Source: Planctomycetaceae bacterium
Lineage (GTDB): Bacteria; Planctomycetota; Planctomycetia; Pirellulales; Thermoguttaceae
DNA length: 26,172 bases
NCBI GenBank assembly: GCA_003509805.1
Contig: DOMV01000104.1
Location: 2,264 to 28,435 of the forward strand
Direction of reading: 5' to 3'
This document shows positions 23,931 through 26,172 of the stretch, piece by piece. The translations under genes and the position numbers were made by a program. The notes beneath the pieces are model-generated. The model searched no databases and was not told the DNA's origin. It saw nothing but the letters and a program-made list of their open reading frames with translations. Within the stretch, counting starts at the first letter, position 1. Each line of letters starts with the position of its first letter.

Positions 23931-25052
23931 CATTTGGCGGCAGGTCTCCTCTTCGCCTTCGAGAAACCCGATCCCGATGGAAACGGCCCGGAGTGGCAAG
24001 GGGCCGAGCCGGTCACGCATGATTTTCACCGCATCCTTCACGGTGCACACGATTATTTCAGCCCCGGCATGTTCGGCGGCGCGAACCAGTTCCCTCATAT
24101 CCGCATCGGTAAAACGATGATGATCGGGATACGTTTGGAATGCCGCGATCCGTGTGCCGCACGATTCGAGCGTCCGCCTGAAACCGTCCGGATTGCCGAT
24201 CCCGCAAAAAGCGAAAACGGTTGTTTCCCGGAGGTTTTCCAAGGGTTCCTGAAGAAAGGGTTCTCGAAGGGTGTTGGACGAACACGGATTTCCGGACGGA
24301 CTCGTCGGGTTCGCAACCAGACCGAGGAGACATTCAGGACGATGGACGATCTCTCCCCAGTGGGCTTCCGGGGCAAAGCGGCGAACGTATTTCCGGATAC
24401 GGCGACGCTCGTCTCCATCGACTTGATCGGCACGGGAAAGCAAGACGATGTCGGCCCTTTTCAGGCCGGCGAGCGGCTCACGAAGTGTTCCCCTGGGAAA
24501 AACGTGATCGAATCCGAACGGTTCCAGGGCGTCGATCAACACGATATCAAGATTACGGCCGATTCGCCGGTGCTGAAAGGCGTCGTCAAGGATCAGGCAA
24601 TCGATCCGGCTGTTTTCCAGCAATGCGCGGGCCGCGGCGATCCTGTCGGCGTTTTGAAGATGCGGCACATTCGGCAAACGTAGCGCCAACTCCTTTCCCT
24701 CGTCGTTGAGCGCATGCCAACAGGCGGTCCCGTCGCCGATGTTTTCCGTCGTTTTCCCGCCGTAACCGCGACTGATTAATCCGACGTGGAGTCCCCGTCC
24801 GGAAAGGCGTTCGGCAATCCAGGCGACCAAGGGCGTTTTGCCGGTTCCGCCGAGCGTCATGTTGCCGACGGAAATCGCCGGAACGGCTGGAAACGTCGTC
24901 AAACCAAGCGGATAATCGTACGCGAGATTGCGGATGCCTACGATCGCGGTGTACGGCAACTCCGCGCATTCGAGAAGCAACCGCGTCATGGAAGCGGAAA
25001 TTCCCCGCCGTTTGCCGGAAATCAATTCGCGAAACGCTTTTCCATCCATCAT
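23919..25052 (-). CDS. lpxK: Tetraacyldisaccharide 4'-kinase (lipid A biosynthesis)
   Basis: This 377-residue enzyme uses ATP to phosphorylate the 4' position of the lipid A disaccharide precursor at the inner face of the inner membrane. The P-loop region is SVGNMTLGGTGKTP (61-74), followed by GLISRGYGGK (91-100), DDAFQHRR (156-163) and PRGTLREPL (186-194). All are hallmarks of LpxK. An N-terminal hydrophobic stretch is modest. A small insert NPTSPSGNPCSSN at about 248-260 looks lineage-specific. It starts 16 bases after the LOG-family stop, so the two are probably co-transcribed. Its last residues and stop codon come from a family-1 repeat. Its presence implies a lipid A-bearing outer membrane. 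Confidence 0.95.
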   Translation of the reverse strand: MMDGKAFRELISGKRRGISASMTRLLLECAELPYTAIVGIRNLAYDYPLGLTTFPAVPAISVGNMTLGGTGKTPLVAWIAERLSGRGLHVGLISRGYGGKTTENIGDGTACWHALNDEGKELALRLPNVPHLQNADRIAAARALLENSRIDCLILDDAFQHRRIGRNLDIVLIDALEPFGFDHVFPRGTLREPLAGLKRADIVLLSRADQVDGDERRRIRKYVRRFAPEAHWGEIVHRPECLLGLVANPTSPSGNPCSSNTLREPFLQEPLENLRETTVFAFCGIGNPDGFRRTLESCGTRIAAFQTYPDHHRFTDADMRELVRAAEHAGAEIIVCTVKDAVKIMRDRLGPLPLRAVSIGIGFLEGEEETCRQMDIL

Positions 25053-25068
25053 GCGACTCTTTCGTGAA

Positions 25069-26010
25069 TCAACACACTTTCGCGTGAAACGACTTGATGA
25101 TATCCCACGCTTCTTTCGGCGATTCGGTGAACGTGAACAGATCCAGGTCGTCCCGGTCGATCACCCCGGTTTCGAGAATGTAATCGAAATCGACACATTT
25201 GCGCCAGTACGATTCACCGAAAAGGATGATCGGGATCGGCTGCATCCGATTCGTCTGTCGCAGCGTGAGCGCCTCGAAAAGTTCGTCGAAGGTCCCGAAG
25301 CCGCCGGGCGCGACGACCAACGCTTTGGCCCGGAGCAGGAAATGAAGTTTGCGGATCGCAAAATAACGGAACTGAAAGCAAAGTTCGGGTGTGATGTAAG
25401 GATTGGGACGTTGCTCGAACGGCAGCTTGATGTTGAGACCGATCGAAATCGCGCCGGCCTCGAATGCGCCGCGGTTGGCCGCTTCCATGATTCCGGGACC
25501 GCCACCGGTACAAATGACGTAATCCAGCCGACCGTTTTCCAAGGTGTCGTTTTCCAGGGCGTTTTTGTTTCGAGCGAGGTTTTCGAAGGAAACGATCCGG
25601 GCAAACTCCCGGGCCTGCTCGTAGTAAGGACTCATTGCGAGCATGCGTTTCGCGTGTTCGAACGTCTTGATCGCCTCCGGTGAATCGGGGGCTGCGCGCA
25701 AGGCGTTCCCGGCTTGAAGCATCGCGGCTTCAGCATCCTCTTTCGACGGAACGCGGGCGCTTCCGAACACGATAACCGTCGAACGAACGCCGTATCGACG
25801 CAAAAACCATTCCGGTTTCTCATGTTCCGCCTGGATGCGAAGCCCGCGGGCCGAGTCGCTTTCCAGGAAGCCGCGATCGCAATAGGCGATTTCATAGCTG
25901 GGCGAACCGAGCATCCGTTGCGAATCCGGCAACGATCCCGGTTCCGATTCGACATGATTTTCCAAATGATTTTCGAAATGTTTTTCAAAAGGAAGCGTAA
26001 TTTCCATCAT
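25069..26010 (-). CDS. LOG-family (TIGR00730-type) protein
   Basis: This 313-residue protein belongs to the lysine-decarboxylase-like Rossmann family. Its characterised members cut ribose 5-phosphate from nucleoside monophosphates (cytokinin-activating LOG, PpnN-like enzymes). GGGPGIMEAANRGA (169-182) and PGGFGTFDELFEALTL (235-250) are the phosphate-binding and catalytic signatures. VIVFGSARVP (79-88) opens the domain. The N-terminal 75 residues and the insert at about 95-160 make it longer than plant LOG. The ATG at 26010 has GAGG about eight bases upstream. Frames reaching 26121 lack similarity and run toward the terminal repeat. It heads a two-gene unit with LpxK. The old label lysine decarboxylase should not be used. 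Confidence 0.92.
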   Translation of the reverse strand: MMEITLPFEKHFENHLENHVESEPGSLPDSQRMLGSPSYEIAYCDRGFLESDSARGLRIQAEHEKPEWFLRRYGVRSTVIVFGSARVPSKEDAEAAMLQAGNALRAAPDSPEAIKTFEHAKRMLAMSPYYEQAREFARIVSFENLARNKNALENDTLENGRLDYVICTGGGPGIMEAANRGAFEAGAISIGLNIKLPFEQRPNPYITPELCFQFRYFAIRKLHFLLRAKALVVAPGGFGTFDELFEALTLRQTNRMQPIPIILFGESYWRKCVDFDYILETGVIDRDDLDLFTFTESPKEAWDIIKSFHAKVC

Positions 26011-26122
26011 GGGGCGACCTCGTGTTGTTGAAGCAAAAAAAAACGATACAATAGGTCGATACATTGGGCTTTCCCGTGCAAGTCGCATTCCCGGGGAACC
26101 GTCGTTCCCGCGGCTTGCCAAA

Positions 26123-26172
26123 ATATACTGAAAGCCATTGAAATTTCCCGAAGCCGACGATTTAGGAGCCTG
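26123..26172 (+). repeat. Family-2 repeat at right window end
   Basis: It starts ATATACTGAAAGCCATTG and continues AAATTTCCCGAAGCCGACGA then TTTAGGAGCCTG up to the last base of the window. It matches the reverse complement of 29-78 at 45 of 50 positions. The match runs to the very last base, so the true repeat may extend past the window. Contigs often break in such repeats. Confidence 0.75.

Noticed and set aside
25069..26010. Lysine decarboxylase
   Set aside because: The GGGPGIMEAAxRGA and PGGFGTxxE motifs mark the LOG phosphoribohydrolase family; the lysine decarboxylase label is an old misannotation.

Overview
The window most likely comes from a Planctomycetota genome, probably Pirellulales-like. 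This is inferred from gene content and style: an ECF sigma factor next to a pseudopilin-like membrane protein, a giant CcsA-type cytochrome c assembly protein, a very long TolC-family lipoprotein, a secreted sialate O-acetylesterase, and LpxK, which points to a lipid A outer membrane. Shine-Dalgarno sites are weak or missing at many starts. No rRNA, tRNA, transposase, phage gene or CRISPR array was seen.

Layout. 1-271: contig edge with a 50-bp repeat. 272-1072 (+): SDR oxidoreductase. 1254-3524 (-): ECF sigma factor followed by a single-pass membrane protein. 4293-8832 (+): small YLDPGT membrane protein, class III aminotransferase, LicC-like nucleotidyltransferase and LTA-synthase-like membrane transferase. 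9081-10049 (-): HMGL-type aldolase, convergent with that run. 10272-14018 (-): CcsA-like protein. 14317-15897 (-): sialate O-acetylesterase. 16219-18753 (+): RNase R, divergent from the esterase. 18885-22268 (-): TolC-like lipoprotein, divergent from a coiled-coil membrane protein at 22655-23797 (+). 23919-26010 (-): LOG-family protein then LpxK, probably one operon.

The 4.3-10 kb block looks like a cell-envelope decoration module. The aldolase, aminotransferase and possibly the SDR could build a small amino-bearing group, the nucleotidyltransferase could activate it, and the sulfatase-fold membrane enzyme could transfer it outside the membrane. The substrate cannot be read from the sequence.

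The strongest unexplained signal is a dispersed, near-palindromic intergenic repeat of about 150 bp. There are six full and three partial copies in 26 kb. Its ends are imperfect inverted repeats (TATACTGGAAACG / TATACCGTAAACG), and an inner arm pair (CGCCTGCCGC / GCGGCAGGCG) can form a stem. Five of the six full copies lie at or inside the 3' ends of genes. One copy supplies the stop codons of two convergent genes. A second, related-looking repeat occurs in inverted copies at the two window ends and once at 6995-7034.
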